The translations under genes were made by a program, and so were the position numbers. From Aphelocoma coerulescens (taxonomy: Eukaryota > Chordata > Aves > Passeriformes > Corvidae), in the NCBI RefSeq assembly GCF_041296385.1, contig NW_027184084.1, forward strand, positions 1,364,001-1,428,000: a DNA stretch of 64,000 nucleotides. Direction: 5' to 3'. Positions 9,452 to 23,518 of this stretch are shown in pieces. The notes beneath the pieces were generated by a model. That model was not told the DNA's origin. It worked only from the letters and a program-made list of their open reading frames with translations, and did not search any database. Every line of letters starts with the position of its first letter. Within the stretch, counting starts at the first letter, position 1.

Positions 9452-10225
9452 TTACCCACAGAACCGGTTTACACAACTGGCTGCTCCACAGGAAATTACA
9501 TAGATAATAACTACAATTACAACTATTATGAATATTTCTTTTACCCAGGCCCAGTTTGGTAACCATGAGGTGAGGGTATCAAAAATATGATCAAATTTTA
9601 AAGTGTTATTTTTAGAAGCCACTTCATGTAGAATTTGAGTTCCCTTCCAAATTTCATCCAAATCTTTCTTAATTCTTCCACTTTGGTCCACATAAGAACA
9701 GCAAGAGGTATTGACAATAGCACATACACCTCCTTGTGCAGCAAGTATGAAATTGAGAGCTATCCTGTTTTGCATAACTGCACGGGACAGACTGTCAACT
9801 TCCTCCTGTAAGGCTGAAATTGCATCTGCAGTATGCTGCTCAATATGTTCAATGACAGCCGAGATGTTTACAATTGCTCTCTCCAGTTCAACGACTCCAT
9901 AAGCGGGTATAAGGGCTCTGATTATGCTATGGAAAAGTGTGGGACGTTCAATGAGGGGATTAAGAGACCTTTTCCTCCTCTCATGTGGTTTTTCAAGATG
10001 GTCAAATATTGTTATATTTGAGACCACAGCCCCAATAGCACAAGCCTGGTCTTTGTTCACAGGCATACTGTGCTGTTGCTGGCGACCACGAAGGGACCCT
10101 GAAGACCTTGAAACTCGCAGTCTTGGGTTGGAACACATCTTGCTTTGCCCCTTTCTTTGCCGGCAAATTACAGAGGGGCTGGAGCAACAATCTAAGACTG
10201 TGACCAGGACTTTAGGACCCAGCAC
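9452..10225 (-). CDS. env: P2 envelope transmembrane subunit, open 5'-truncated frame
   Basis: An open frame of 257 codons. A basic furin-type site (RRKR) is followed by a hydrophobic segment, a heptad-repeat region, and the QNR...CX6CC region typical of gamma-type transmembrane subunits. A membrane anchor of mostly Ile/Val and a short cytoplasmic tail complete it. The receptor-binding subunit is absent, and the first ~80 codons do not look like a complete surface domain, so the start is arbitrary. It is remarkable only for being uninterrupted. It lies directly upstream of its polypurine tract and LTR. It could not mediate entry alone, lacking the surface subunit. Confidence 0.85.
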   Translation of the reverse strand: MLGPKVLVTVLDCCSSPSVICRQRKGQSKMCSNPRLRVSRSSGSLRGRQQQHSMPVNKDQACAIGAVVSNITIFDHLEKPHERRKRSLNPLIERPTLFHSIIRALIPAYGVVELERAIVNISAVIEHIEQHTADAISALQEEVDSLSRAVMQNRIALNFILAAQGGVCAIVNTSCCSYVDQSGRIKKDLDEIWKGTQILHEVASKNNTLKFDHIFDTLTSWLPNWAWVKEIFIIVVIVVIIYVISCGAASCVNRFCG

Positions 10226-10268
10226 AGAAAGGCAGAAGCACGGAAAGAGGTGAGTGAAAAGGCATCAC

Positions 10269-10904
10269 ATCTAAGCTTGTTTTCCTTAAAGGAAAAGATG
10301 AACACGTTCCAGTAAAATAGTAAAAATAAGACAACAAATAGCACATCAGGAAATTACATTTAGTAGGTGATTTTAACACAAAAGGGAGGTTTTCTTATTT
10401 TTAAATTGAAGATCCTGTGATGAAGAGGAATGCAGTAGCATACAGTTCTATTTATTTTAAATATGTTGAAGGAGAGGGAAGATCCTAGATTGTTTAATTC
10501 AGCGTGACAGTTCATTATTAGATTACTGAGTACAGATTTAAATTTAGGCCAAGGAGACAGAGATCGGATCTGCTCTCTGTCCACACATCCATTTCTGGCT
10601 TCTGTATATACTTCAGACTGGAGCAACTATAGTAGACTGATGTCATACAACTGCAGAGGATCAACAGGACTTATACCCCCATGAAAAGATTCTCTTAAAA
10701 AACAAGAGGTTTCCACTATTTGAATAGCAATAACAGAATACTAAAATATAAAATGGCATTAATAGCTGTACTACTTGGGCTGTTGTTGTATCTTCTGTTT
10801 CTTTACTGTTGATGTAATTGTATTTGAGTTTTATATAATCACTTATACATGCTTGTAAAAAGAAATAACTAGATTGCAAGAATAGCTTTATCACCAATAT
10901 ATTG
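10269..10904. other. Probable host DNA, no gene seen
   Basis: AT-rich and unlike the ERV families elsewhere in the window. It follows the right-hand P2 duplication. I see no splice-flanked coding exon and no repeat structure. Confidence 0.4.
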
Positions 10905-11290
10905 GGTATATATGGCAAGGTTTGGAGTATGGGGGGGACTGCAGGTATGGCATCCATGATGGACACAACCAATTCCAGCTGGCTTGGCAATGGACCCACC
11001 ACAGGCCAAATCTGAGCCAATCAGCAAAGTTGGTGGTGCCTGTGTGAAAGCATATTTAAGAAAGGGCAGAAAACACTGCACAGGCAGACGAGAAGCGAAA
11101 AAGAGAATGAGAAACAGCGGTGCGAACACCAAGGTCAGAGAAAGAGGAAAAAGAGACAGAAGGTGCTCTAGGCACCAGAGCAGAGATTCCCCTGAAACCT
11201 ATGAGATCAGGTATTCCCCTGCAGTCCTTGGAGACGCCATACACTGGAGCAGGAGAAAAGTGTGAGAAGAAGTGGCAGAAAGAAACTGTT
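10905..11290 (-). repeat. LTR-like family B fragment, reverse orientation
   Basis: The stretch around 10975-11060 ('gcctgtgtgaaagcatatttaag') is the reverse complement of 53505-53570. The next part, up to 11290, reads backwards along the same family. It abuts a forward-oriented family A element, giving a head-to-head arrangement. Confidence 0.5.
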
Positions 11291-11291
11291 A

Positions 11292-11862
11292 TGTTGTTGT
11301 GGGTTAACCCTGGTAGACAGATAAGCACCACACAGTTGCTTGCTCACTTCTCCCCCACAGTGGGACAGGGGAAGAGGAAAGGAAGAGTAAAACCAAGGAA
11401 ACTTGGGGGTTAAGATCAAACAAACAAGCAAACAATAAGTGAATGATAAGTGGAAGAAGAAGGAAGAAAATAAAAACGTAATACAAAAGCAATTTTGCAC
11501 CACTTCCTTGTGGATATACTGATGCTCAGCCAGTTCTTGAGCAAAAGATGTCTAACCCCCTTAAAGTCCCTTCTTTTCCCTTTTATTGCTGAACATGACA
11601 TTATATGATATGGAATATCTCTTTGGTTAGTTCAGGTCATCTGCCCAGTTGTGTTCCCTCACAGCCTATTGCTCAACTCCTCCCCCAAGCTATTCACTGG
11701 GAGGACAATGTGAGAAACAGATAAGGCTTTGATATTGTGCAAACACTGTTCAGCAATAACTAAAATATTAGTGTGTTATCAGTACTGTTTTGGTAAAAAT
11801 TCCAAAACACAGCACCACATGAGCTGCTTTGAAGAAAATTAACTCTATCCTAGCCAGGCCTA
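11292..11862 (+). repeat. LTR-like repeat, family A
   Basis: It starts TGTTG...GGGTTAACCCTGG and ends near CTCTATCCTAGCCAGGCC. The internal segments around 'atatggaatatctctttggtta' and the 3' end match 39047-40269 once the insertion in that copy is removed; net lengths are ~571 and ~583 bases. No clean target duplication was found, so the edges are approximate. There is no coding content. Confidence 0.6.
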
Positions 11863-15089
<3,227 letters not shown>

Positions 15090-15407
15090 GCCTTTGCATC
15101 TTCTCAATGGGTGAAGGGTCGAGCCTCGAGGAGTGGGGGTATCAGCCCAGGATCCATCATCATTTGGCGATCCTTTGAGTATAGAAAACTTGAGAGTTTG
15201 CTGGCTCTGAGAGGCCCCACTCAGAGGGAGGTTGCTGGTTGCAACTGCTGTGGGCCAGGAGAGCTCAAAGGGTCTCACTTTGGACCATTGTTTATAGGGT
15301 TGCAAGAGAGTGGGCTTTAGTCATTACAATGTTTCATCCTGGCCACACTTCAGGTCAGCACGCTTAGAAAGTTTGAGAACAAAAATATTATCCCACTTGG
15401 GTGGTTA
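15090..15407 (-). repeat. P10 3' LTR, distal part (split by P3)
   Basis: On the minus strand this looks like the promoter-to-U5 part of an LTR, with a TATA-like CCCTATAAA (about 15289-15297). It ends at the P3 duplication GTTA (15404-15407). Its other half should be 43619-43795, directly downstream of the P10 env tail. The lower edge is approximate because no terminal CA could be fixed. Confidence 0.5.
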
Positions 15408-15819
15408 TGTCACCAAATTACCAGAAACTGGGTAAAATAAAATTCCTTAACACCAATTTTTAGTGTTAAAGAGGGCATCATTTATTCAGGCACCTGGAAG
15501 GGCACGGGGAATAACTCCTCCAAACATGCCTCCTGATTTCTAGAAGTGTCTTGCTAATGTACAATCACTACATGCCTATTATAATTTGCCCATTACCATA
15601 AAAAACCCTCCCCATGTTCCCCAAGTTCCTAAATTCAGTCCTTGTTCAGGCTGTAGCTGAATTCTTGAGCCAGAAGTCTCCTCTTTATCTTCCAACATCC
15701 TTGTTTGAAGAGCAATTTCTGCATGCCTTGCTTCTCTGCTAACAGCCTGCAGACATAGTATCTTCTCTGCTAAAAGCTCACAGTCACAATAGAAATTGAA
15801 TTTAACTGTTTTGGATTCA
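15408..15819 (-). repeat. P3 3' LTR
   Basis: On the minus strand it starts TGAATCC and ends GGTGACA. It is followed, on the env side, by a polypurine tract at 15820-15831 (minus strand AAAGGGGGAAAT). Its partner is 43207-43618. Confidence 0.9.
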
Positions 15820-15831
15820 ATTTCCCCCTTT

Positions 15832-16421
15832 GAAACTTCTCAAATTCCTTAAGGCTATTTGATAAGTTTCAACTCGATGTCTATCTATAGTTGCATACAT
15901 TCCTGCAAGGTTATAATTGATCATTTTGCAAACACAGCCAATAGCAAGACCAATAATTACTACAGTTACAACTATAATTATGATGGTTTCTAATATTTCA
16001 GCCAGCCATCTTCTCAGGGACCATCCCCCTATTCCTTGAAGAATTTTATTGGACCAATTAGTTTCAGAGGCCTTTTGGATAGCATTGCTATCCTCAGCAA
16101 CTTGCTGTATTTTGTTGTTTTTGGAGACCTTCTGTTACATTTGGGATGTGTACACAACAGTGTTCTCTATCCAATTTTAAATACCCACAAAGCCCTTGTT
16201 CTTTGGCCAGCAATAGATCTAAGGCCAGTCTGTTCTGTAATGTCACTTTAGTATTCGCCTGTATTTGCCTATTTATATTTTGAAATCCTCCTTCTTTAGC
16301 TTTGGATAGTTTCCTTACTTGCCAAGTTAGATTATCTAACAAAATTCTGTTTTCTAGAGCCATGACTCCTGGTAAGAGAAAACTCTATAGGGGCCATTCA
16401 AACTGTGTGGAAGCTGAAGGC
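15832..16421 (-). pseudogene. env: P3 env, transmembrane part
   Basis: On the minus strand the stretch 16094-16363 is open and encodes a gamma-type transmembrane subunit core (heptad repeat, LQNRLALD-type motif, then cysteines with a CC pair). The spacing between the first cysteine and the CC pair is longer than the usual six residues. Stops lie on both sides and the anchor region below 16094 is degraded. The gene is interrupted at 16422-16426 (CCTGT) by the S1 LTR and resumes at 24922. Confidence 0.75.
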
Positions 16422-16819
16422 CCTGTTGTTGGAGGTTAGGATTTTTCCTTTTTTTTCTTTCTCTCAGGGAATTTTGTCCCATTTGTTGCCTAAGAGATGA
16501 TAAAGACCAGTATTTTAGAGACAAAAGAAGTGGCCAAGGTAGGGGAAAGGGTGCAGCTGGCTACTCTCTTAGCTGGGGGGTTTTCTCTTGGGAAGGGCAG
16601 AGATACCACGAGATTTTGGCTGGGGGGTGAGGGGCTGGGCTCAGCTCCTCACTCACTCTCTCACTCTCAGATCGGAGGGGAATGGTCAAGTTGCTACTAC
16701 TGTGGGGAGAATTCGCTGCCACCATGGAGTCCAGCCCCTGTAATGCTTCTTCCTTTGCTCATAAGAGCAGCTGTTGAACTGGGACCTTATTAAAATCTGA
16801 TCACACTGGAAAGGACCCT

Positions 16820-17360
16820 TGAGGAAGGGGCAGTCAATAGCTAACTCATGTAAGCACAAGTTAACTATTGGGAGACAGCAAATGTTAGTTCAGACAGAAG
16901 ATGTAATTACAAAACCTAAGAAGCCGAATTTGCGCTAATCTTGTCAAGATAGAGGGGACAAGGATTATCTCAGAGACCGTTGAATCATTCCTCAAAGGAC
17001 TACACATGCCCAGGGAGAAAGGTGAAAAGTGCACTGTGAGGAAGACTACTGGTCTTCATCAGAAAGACCCCCAAGGAAGAGGAGAGGCCTTCCTCAGCGC
17101 GACCACCAGGACACACAGCGCATGCATGACCCGTATGCTAATGATATTAATGACTTCTGAGAAATAATCTGTATAACCACGCCTGTCCCAAGGAATATTA
17201 TGAATATTCATAATTTAGCCCTTAATACTGTGTTGTAGGGAGCACTGGTGTGTGTGTTTGGAGGAGCAATCCCCACACACCCGGCGCGCCGAATAAAGCA
17301 AATATCCACTTCTCTGACCTGTCTCTGAAGTGTCTCCTGGCCCGGTTTCGGCGCGATTCA
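16820..17360 (+). repeat. P4 5' LTR
   Basis: 541 bases. It carries an AATAAA polyadenylation signal at about 17292 ('cgaataaagcaaat') followed by a GT-containing stretch, as in a typical U3-R-U5 layout. The 3' copy matches once its two nested solo LTRs are removed. Confidence 0.9.
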
Positions 17361-17362
17361 TC

Positions 17363-17380
17363 TGGCACCCCGAGATGGGA
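17363..17380 (+). other. P4 primer-binding site
   Basis: TGGCACCCCGAGATGGGA follows two bases after the LTR. It closely resembles the P5 and P3 sites (TGGCACCACCAGAAGGGA and TGGCGACCCAGATGGGAC), so these class I elements probably use the same or similar tRNA. I could not assign the tRNA with certainty. Confidence 0.75.
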
Positions 17381-18263
17381 CCCTCTCTGCCTGGCTGCCG
17401 GATCCAGGGGTAAGCAGACCTCCCAGTCGCGACCCTGAATTTTCAGGGGGAGCTCAGCTGTCCTTTGGCTCATGGCGGGGGCAGACAAGGACCATCTGCA
17501 CCAAATTAAGGTATTTGCTATTCCTTTTAAACACAGAAATACCTGCAGGTCCAGGGTTCAAGTCCCTGAGGATGGGTTGAAAGTCCCAAGGAAGACTGGG
17601 TCTCCCAAAATTAGTCCTGGGCAAGAGAAAAAGTACTTTTAAAGGGGTTGGACCCCCAGGGGTTGGACCCCACTGTGAAAGGTACCTTTAAGGGGTTGGA
17701 CCCCGCTGTCATGTGCTATTGTACTTCTATTTTTGTTTTGTCTGTTGCTACTCTGCTGCTGTGTGAGAGAGTGGATGAGACGTGCTGTCAAAGCGCAAAG
17801 CGAGTGGGGAGCTCTATCTGCGGTTCCGTACCCCGGCGATGGGCTCGGCCAGAGATAAGCGAAGCGTTTGGCAAAGAGGGAATGAGTATAAATCATATAA
17901 ACTGTTGGTTTGGAATTCAACCTTACTGTCCAAAGGGGGGGGGCAGATTTTTAGAGGAGAAAAGATTTTAGTTACTGAATTGAGAACACCCAGGCCCCAA
18001 CGCTTTTCTAATATAGCCCCAGCTGACTTCCCTTTTGAAATCCTATGCCCAGTGTGGAAACAGTTGTGAAGCTTGGGTTTTGTGTACATGTATTAGAAAG
18101 TGGTATTGTCTGTTAGAAAAAGTGGACAGTGTCCAAGTTGCTGGAGGAGAGAGCTTGGTATTGGCAGAGCATGGCTTTGTGGAAAGAAGGAGTTGGTTCT
18201 CTGCTTTTGGGGGTTTTTGGCCGTGGAAGAGAGAAAAGAGGGGGAGAAAGGGCAAAAAGAGGC
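17381..18263 (+). other. P4 leader with three GGGGTTGGACCCC units
   Basis: A long untranslated leader of about 880 bases. At 17644-17656, 17659-17671 and 17692-17704 there are three copies of GGGGTTGGACCCC, each able to fold as a 5-bp mini-hairpin with a TGG loop. Leaders carry the packaging signal in retroviruses, so a structural role is possible, but this is inference. No open frame looks coding. Confidence 0.65.
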
Positions 18264-18530
18264 AATGGGTTCATCAGAAAGTAAGGAAATAACACGGAGA
18301 ATTCCGCTAGGATGGATGCGTGCTGGCACATTGGAAAGATCTGGGGGGAGTCCCTGGAAGGAATATGAAAAAGAGCACCCTAATTAAATATTGTAATCAG
18401 TGGTGGCCACTCTACAAATTAGATGATGGTGAAAAATGGCCAGAGAATGGCTCTTTAAGATATAACACTGTATTGCAATTAATGTTATTTTAAGGAGGGA
18501 GAATAAATGAGATGAGACCTTCTATGCAGA
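18264..18530 (+). pseudogene. gag: P4 gag matrix remnant
   Basis: The start ATG (18264) is followed by Gly-Ser-Ser-Glu-Ser, a myristoylation-type N-terminus. The frame stops after about 40 codons (18387). In another frame a typical class I matrix segment with WWPLYKLDDGEKWPENG is readable, then further stops. The same matrix region is seen in P7 gag. Everything downstream in gag (capsid and nucleocapsid) is missing: the matrix end runs straight into protease. Confidence 0.75.
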
Positions 18531-21500
18531 TTGTTTTTTTACCTTAAGACGCAAACCAGAGTGGCAGAAACAATGTGGCATCAATCTGGCACCACAGGAC
18601 TCTATGGTCCTCCTCCTAGAGCCGACCCAGTGGTCAAAGTTAAGCTAGGGGAACAGGAAGTAAAATTTTTGGTAGATACTGGAGCCACATTCTCAGTTCT
18701 GAATCAGACTTTGAGTCCTGTAAGTAATGATTATGTCCAAGTTGTTGGGGCTACAGGGAAAACTGAGAAAGCCTATTTTTTTGAGACCCTTAAAATTTAC
18801 ATTAGGCAAAAAGATGGGAATACACTGATTTCTATATCTTCCAAACTCGCCTAAACCCCTGCTGGGCAGAGTTCTATTAACCTGGTTAGAAGCAAAAATA
18901 GAATTCATAGAACAAAGAATGAGACTACAGGTTCCTGAAGAAAAATTAATTTTGGCCTTAAGTTTAGCAAATGTCCATGAAAAAGGAGGAATACCCATAG
19001 ATGATAAGATAAAAGATCAAGTGATCCCACTAGTATGGGATGTCAAAATCCCAAGAAGATCAAAACAAGCTTCCTCAGTAGTTATTGAATTATTAGAAGG
19101 GGCACAGCCAGTGTCAGTCAAACAATATCCACTAAGGCATGAAGCACGAGTGGGTATAGAACCAATAATTGCCAAATTTATCGATCAAGGGTTGCTGAGA
19201 GAGTGTAGGTCCCCCTACAACACCCCAATTCTACCAGTACAAAAGCCAAACAGAAGTTATCAGTTAGTCCAGGACCTGAGGGCAATAAATGCAATAACAA
19301 AAACACTGCATCCCGTAGTAGCCAATCCTTATACTTTACTTACAAAATTACAAAGTGATTGGGTGTGGTTTTCAGTTTTAGATTTAAAAGATGCTTTCTT
19401 TTGTCTGCCATTAGCTAAAAAGAGTCAAGAAATTTTTGTCTTTGAATGGGAAAACCCCAAAACAGGGAGAAAGAGTCAGCTCACATGGACTGTATTGCCC
19501 CAAGAATTCAAAAATAGCCCCACGATATTTGGAGGTCAATTATCTCAAGAACTGGAAGCCTGGACACCGCCACTTGGAGAAGGTACATTTCTGCAGTACG
19601 TTGATGACCTACTAATAGTAACAAGGACCCGTGAAGACTGCAAGAACTGGACCGTAAGTCTTTTAAATTTTCTGGGACTAAGTGGATATAGAGTCTCCCC
19701 TGAAAAGGCTCAGCTAGTCCTCCAGAAAGTTACATATCTGGGATATGAACTGGCAGGAGGGGAGAGAGCCTTGGGAAATAACAGGAAGGAGTTAGAAATA
19801 ACAGGAATTTGTCAGATTCCCCGGCCAATTACAATCAAAGAACTGAGAACTTTTCTGGGAATGACAGGATGGTGCAGATTATGGATCTACAACTATGGAC
19901 TCATTGTGAAACCTTTATACCAACTCCTACAAGAGACTGGGGGAACTCACCTATGCTGGACACCAGAGACTAATAATGCATTTGTAACTCTGAAACGTGA
20001 GTTGATGCAAGCTCCAGCATTGGGCATACCAGATGTCACTAAACCTTTTCTACTGTTCTCACATGAGAGACAAGGACTGGTGCTGGGACTTTTGGCACAG
20101 AAGCTGGGACCATACAAAAGGCCAGTGGCTTATTTCTCCAAGCAGCTGGACGTGGTCAGCCAAGGATGGCCCCCCTGCCTGCGTGCAGTGGCAGCTGTGA
20201 TCCTGAACATAGAAGAAGCTCGCAAGTTCACACTGGGCCAGCAGATAACTGTTTTTGTCTCTCACACAGTGTCAGCAGTGCTCACACAGAAAGGAAATCA
20301 CTGGTTGACTCCATCTCACTTTCTCAAATACCAGGCTGTCCTAGCAGAATCGGAGGATGTGAGTATCCAAGTAACTAACATTCTAAACCCAGGAGCTTAC
20401 CTCCAAGGCAAGGCTGCTGAGGAGCCTGTACAGCATGACTGCATCGAAACCATGGAGGCAGTTTACTCCAGCTGCCTGGACCTAAAAGACTCTCCGCTAG
20501 AAAATGCGGAAAACTGGTTCACCGATGGGAGCAGCTGTGTCAAGAATGGTAAGCAGCTCGCTGGGCATGCAATTACAAGCACAGATGCTGTAATTGAGGC
20601 AAAACCATTACCTGTGGGGACATCAGCTCAAAAGGCCAAGATAATACCTCTAACTCAAGCCTTGGTGTTGGCCAAAGGAAAACCTCTCAACATTTGGACT
20701 GATTCAAGGTATGCTTTTGGAGTGGTACACACTCATGGGGCTATCTAGAAAGAAAGGGGTTTATTAACCTCACAGAAGAATGAAATCAAGCACGCTACTG
20801 AAATCATGCAGTTACTGGAAGCAGTGGTAAAACCTTCAAAAGTGGCTACAATGCATTGTAAAGGACACTCTCTGGGTAACACTATCCCTGAACTGGGAAA
20901 TGCTATGGCAGACAAAACAGCAAAAGCAGTGGCCAGTGGGGTTCAGATTCAAGCCCTAGTTCTAATCCCTTCTAACATCCTTATGGGTGAAAAACCCCCA
21001 CCATATGACACTGATGATTTAAATTGGATACAAGAAGAAAAGGGACAAATAGGAACAGACGGGTGGGCTAGAATAAAAGATCTCATTGTAATACCCAGAA
21101 AACTGCTAAAATTATTTATCCAGAGGGAACATTCTAAGACACATTGGGGAGTTAATGCTCTGCATAACCATTTAAAAGACAAAGTGATAGCACTGAAATT
21201 AAAGGAAACAATCGAGGACATAACTTCCACTTATGAAATCTGTCTTAAAAACAACCCTAATACTCTTGTTAGGCTAAACACCGTGACTATCCCTAAGGGA
21301 GTTTTACCAGGGGATGCGTGACAAATTGATTTTTCTGAATTACCTAGAAAAGGGGGATACAGGTATCTTTTAGTCCTCACAGACACTTTCTCAGGTTGGC
21401 CTTCCCTTGTAAAACCAATAAGGCTAGAGAAGTTGTTAAAGCTTTAGTACAAGAAATTATTCCACAATTTGGGGTACCCAGGGAAATAAATTCTGATAGG

Positions 21501-21900
21501 GGATCACACTTTGTAGCCCAGGTAGTGCAAGGAGTGAGTTCACCTACTGGGTATATGCTGGCAATTACACACACCATACAGACCACAGGCAAGTGGGCAA
21601 GTAGAAAAGATGAATCACTTAATAAAGCAACAATTGGCCAAAATTTGTCAAGAAACTAATTTATATTGGTATCAAGCTCTGCCCATGGCTTTGCTAAGAA
21701 TTAGGATAAAACCACGGCTTAAAGAAAAACAAAGTCCCTTTGAAATTCTGTATGGAAAGCCCTATAGAACAAACGTGATTCACAATAACAGTGTGGTTCT
21801 AGTAGGGCAAAGCTACTTAATAGATTATGTAAAGCATTTAAGTCAAAAATTACAATCAATACAGACATTACATCCGATCACCTTGGATGACACTTCTTAA
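18531..21900 (+). pseudogene. pol: P4 pro-pol
   Basis: Protease with LVDTGA (Asp codon ~18675) is open to 18854, then a frameshift. A long open stretch, 18919-20748, carries RT with YVDD at 19597-19608 and RNase H with TDGSS and TDSRYA motifs. A TAG at 20746-20748 replaces an expected Trp. The same frame continues to TGA at 21319-21321, again where Trp is expected in integrase. Integrase then changes frame near 21390 and again near 21600. It keeps the HHCC region and the DRG motif, but the catalytic Glu region is disrupted. It is class I in type. The end runs directly into the env tail. Confidence 0.9.
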
Positions 21901-22137
21901 CGGTTTAAAGAGGTATGGGACAAACTTACATCATGGTTACCCAACTTATCCTAGCTTAAACAATTGCTTGTAATAGCTATTTGTGTTATTGCATTATTAC
22001 TTAGTGTTTGTGTTAGTAGTCACTGTTGTATGATATTATGTACTTGGAATCACGATGCTTATGCTCAATGGCACAAGCACAAACTTAGAAATAAGATAGA
22101 GAAAGGTACTTACTTTAAAGACATGGAAGATTTGTAA
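21901..22137 (+). pseudogene. env: P4 env tail only
   Basis: In the frame of the preceding integrase, the sequence continues as the end of a gamma-type transmembrane subunit: a membrane-proximal WLPN-like motif, a hydrophobic anchor rich in Ile/Val/Leu, paired cysteines and a charged tail ending at 22137. One TAG interrupts it near the anchor. The surface subunit and ectodomain are deleted. The polypurine tract AAAAGGGGGGAT follows at 22158-22169. Confidence 0.75.
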
Positions 22138-22306
22138 AGAATTTCAAATAACCAAAGAAAAGGGGGGATTGAGGAAGGGGCAGTCAATAGCTAACTCATG
22201 TAAGCGCAAGTTAACTATTGGGAGACAGCAAATGTTAGTTCAGACAGAAGATGTAATTACAAAACCTAAGAAGCCGAATTTGCCCTAATCTTGTCAAGAT
22301 AGAGGG

Positions 22307-22868
22307 TGTGGGATATGCCCAGCCCTTGCCCTGGAGGGATCTCTGCTGAGACAAGAGATTTCGCAATTGCCCAGCAGGACTCCCTGAAAAGGCAGCCACT
22401 TCTTGGTCATGGCGAGGAAAAGTGGACCCACAATCCTTTGAGAGACACTATGCAGATCTTTCTGTAACCCATTGGTCTGTCCCAGACCCTCTGTAACCCA
22501 TTGGTCCCCTGCTGATCCCCTGTATCCCTATAAAAGGAAGCCCCCTGGCTCTGTGGGGGAGAGAGCTCGTCCCTGGCTTTCCCCTTCGCCAGAGGGAACC
22601 AACAATAAAGCTACCTCTGTGCGGAACCAGCCACACGGGCCTTCTCGTCTCTCTCTGGTCTGGTTTGGCCTGGAGGCTGCCCTGCAGAGCTGAGCTGAAG
22701 TCACGAGCTGACAATCACTAAAGAGCTGACAGCCCCTGCAAGGGCCCTCCTGCCAGCAGCTGAGGGAAGACACTGGGCCTCAGGACGGCGATCCCTTTCG
22801 GGACCATCTCTCCGGACTAGTCACCTCTTCCTGGGTCAGAGCCACGGACCCCACCACCAGCTGTAATA
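22307..22868 (+). mobile_element. S2: solo LTR in P4 3' LTR
   Basis: A 562-base insertion starting TGTGGGATATG with a 6-bp duplication AGAGGG (22301-22306 and 22869-22874). It has a TATA box (TATAAAAGG, about 22530) and AATAAA (about 22603), giving a clear U3-R-U5 order. The end reads CTGTAATA, so the usual terminal CA is changed. A 6-bp duplication suggests class II or alpha-like integration. Confidence 0.8.
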
Positions 22869-23065
22869 AGAGGGGACAAGGATTATCTCAGAGACCGCTG
22901 AATCATTCCTCAAAGGACTACGCATGCCCAGGGAGAAAGGTGAAAAGTGCACTGTGAGGAAGACTACTGGTCTTCATCAGAAAGACCCCCAAGGAAGAGG
23001 AGAGGCCTTCCTCAGCACGACCACCAGGACACACAGCGCATGCGTGACCCATATGCTAATAATAT

Positions 23066-23518
23066 TGATGCCATGAAGATTTTTTGCCTTTTCTTTTATA
23101 TCCCTGTTATACCTTTTTTACAACTTCTGTATTCTTAGTGCTTTTTGCCTACATTCTTGGACTTGTTTGTCAGGCTAAGAGATTAAACATTTTAGAAGCT
23201 TCGTAGCCAGAGATCAGTGTGCCCCAGACCCCAAGGTCCTCTCCAGAACACATTCTGTAAACTAAGATAGAACCATCCAGGGGAAGGCTCCTTGGGGAGG
23301 GGGGCTCATTTGAGCCTCTCATTGGGGAATCTTTGATAGATATGCTAATTAGTAAAACCTATAATGTTATACCTGATCTTTTGGGGGGAATTTGGTGGGG
23401 TGCATTTCAATACACATGACCTGGACCTGTGCACCTAAGGATCCTTAAAATAAATACCAAGGTAAAATCCCTTCTACCCGTGTATGACTCTTGATTTTAA
23501 GACCAAGAAAAGGCATCA
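23066..23518 (+). mobile_element. S3: solo LTR of the TGATGCC/GGCATCA family
   Basis: 453 bases, starting TGATGCCATGAAG and ending AAGGCATCA, the same family as the P2 3' LTR but on the opposite strand. The flanking ATAT/GTAT gives an imperfect 4-base duplication. It interrupts the P4 3' LTR, as the undisturbed 5' LTR shows. Confidence 0.85.

Larger units (their letters stand above)
8877..10268 (-). mobile_element. P2: truncated class I ERV unit (env end plus 3' LTR)
   Basis: Read on the minus strand, it contains the end of env, a polypurine tract and a 3' LTR. The far end at 10268 is the LTR-type terminus GGCATCA, and both ends are flanked by CATC (8873-8876 and 10269-10272), a class I-type 4-bp duplication. 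The 5' LTR, gag, pol and most of env are missing, yet the duplication is intact. Either a nearly complete internal deletion left only ~11 bases of the first LTR, or a defective genome integrated. Confidence 0.75.

Noticed and set aside
15120..15180. Possible primer-binding site 'tggcgatcctttgag' on the plus strand near 15165
   Set aside because: The surrounding sequence is better explained as the promoter-to-U5 part of a minus-strand LTR, and there is no LTR terminus immediately before it on the plus strand.
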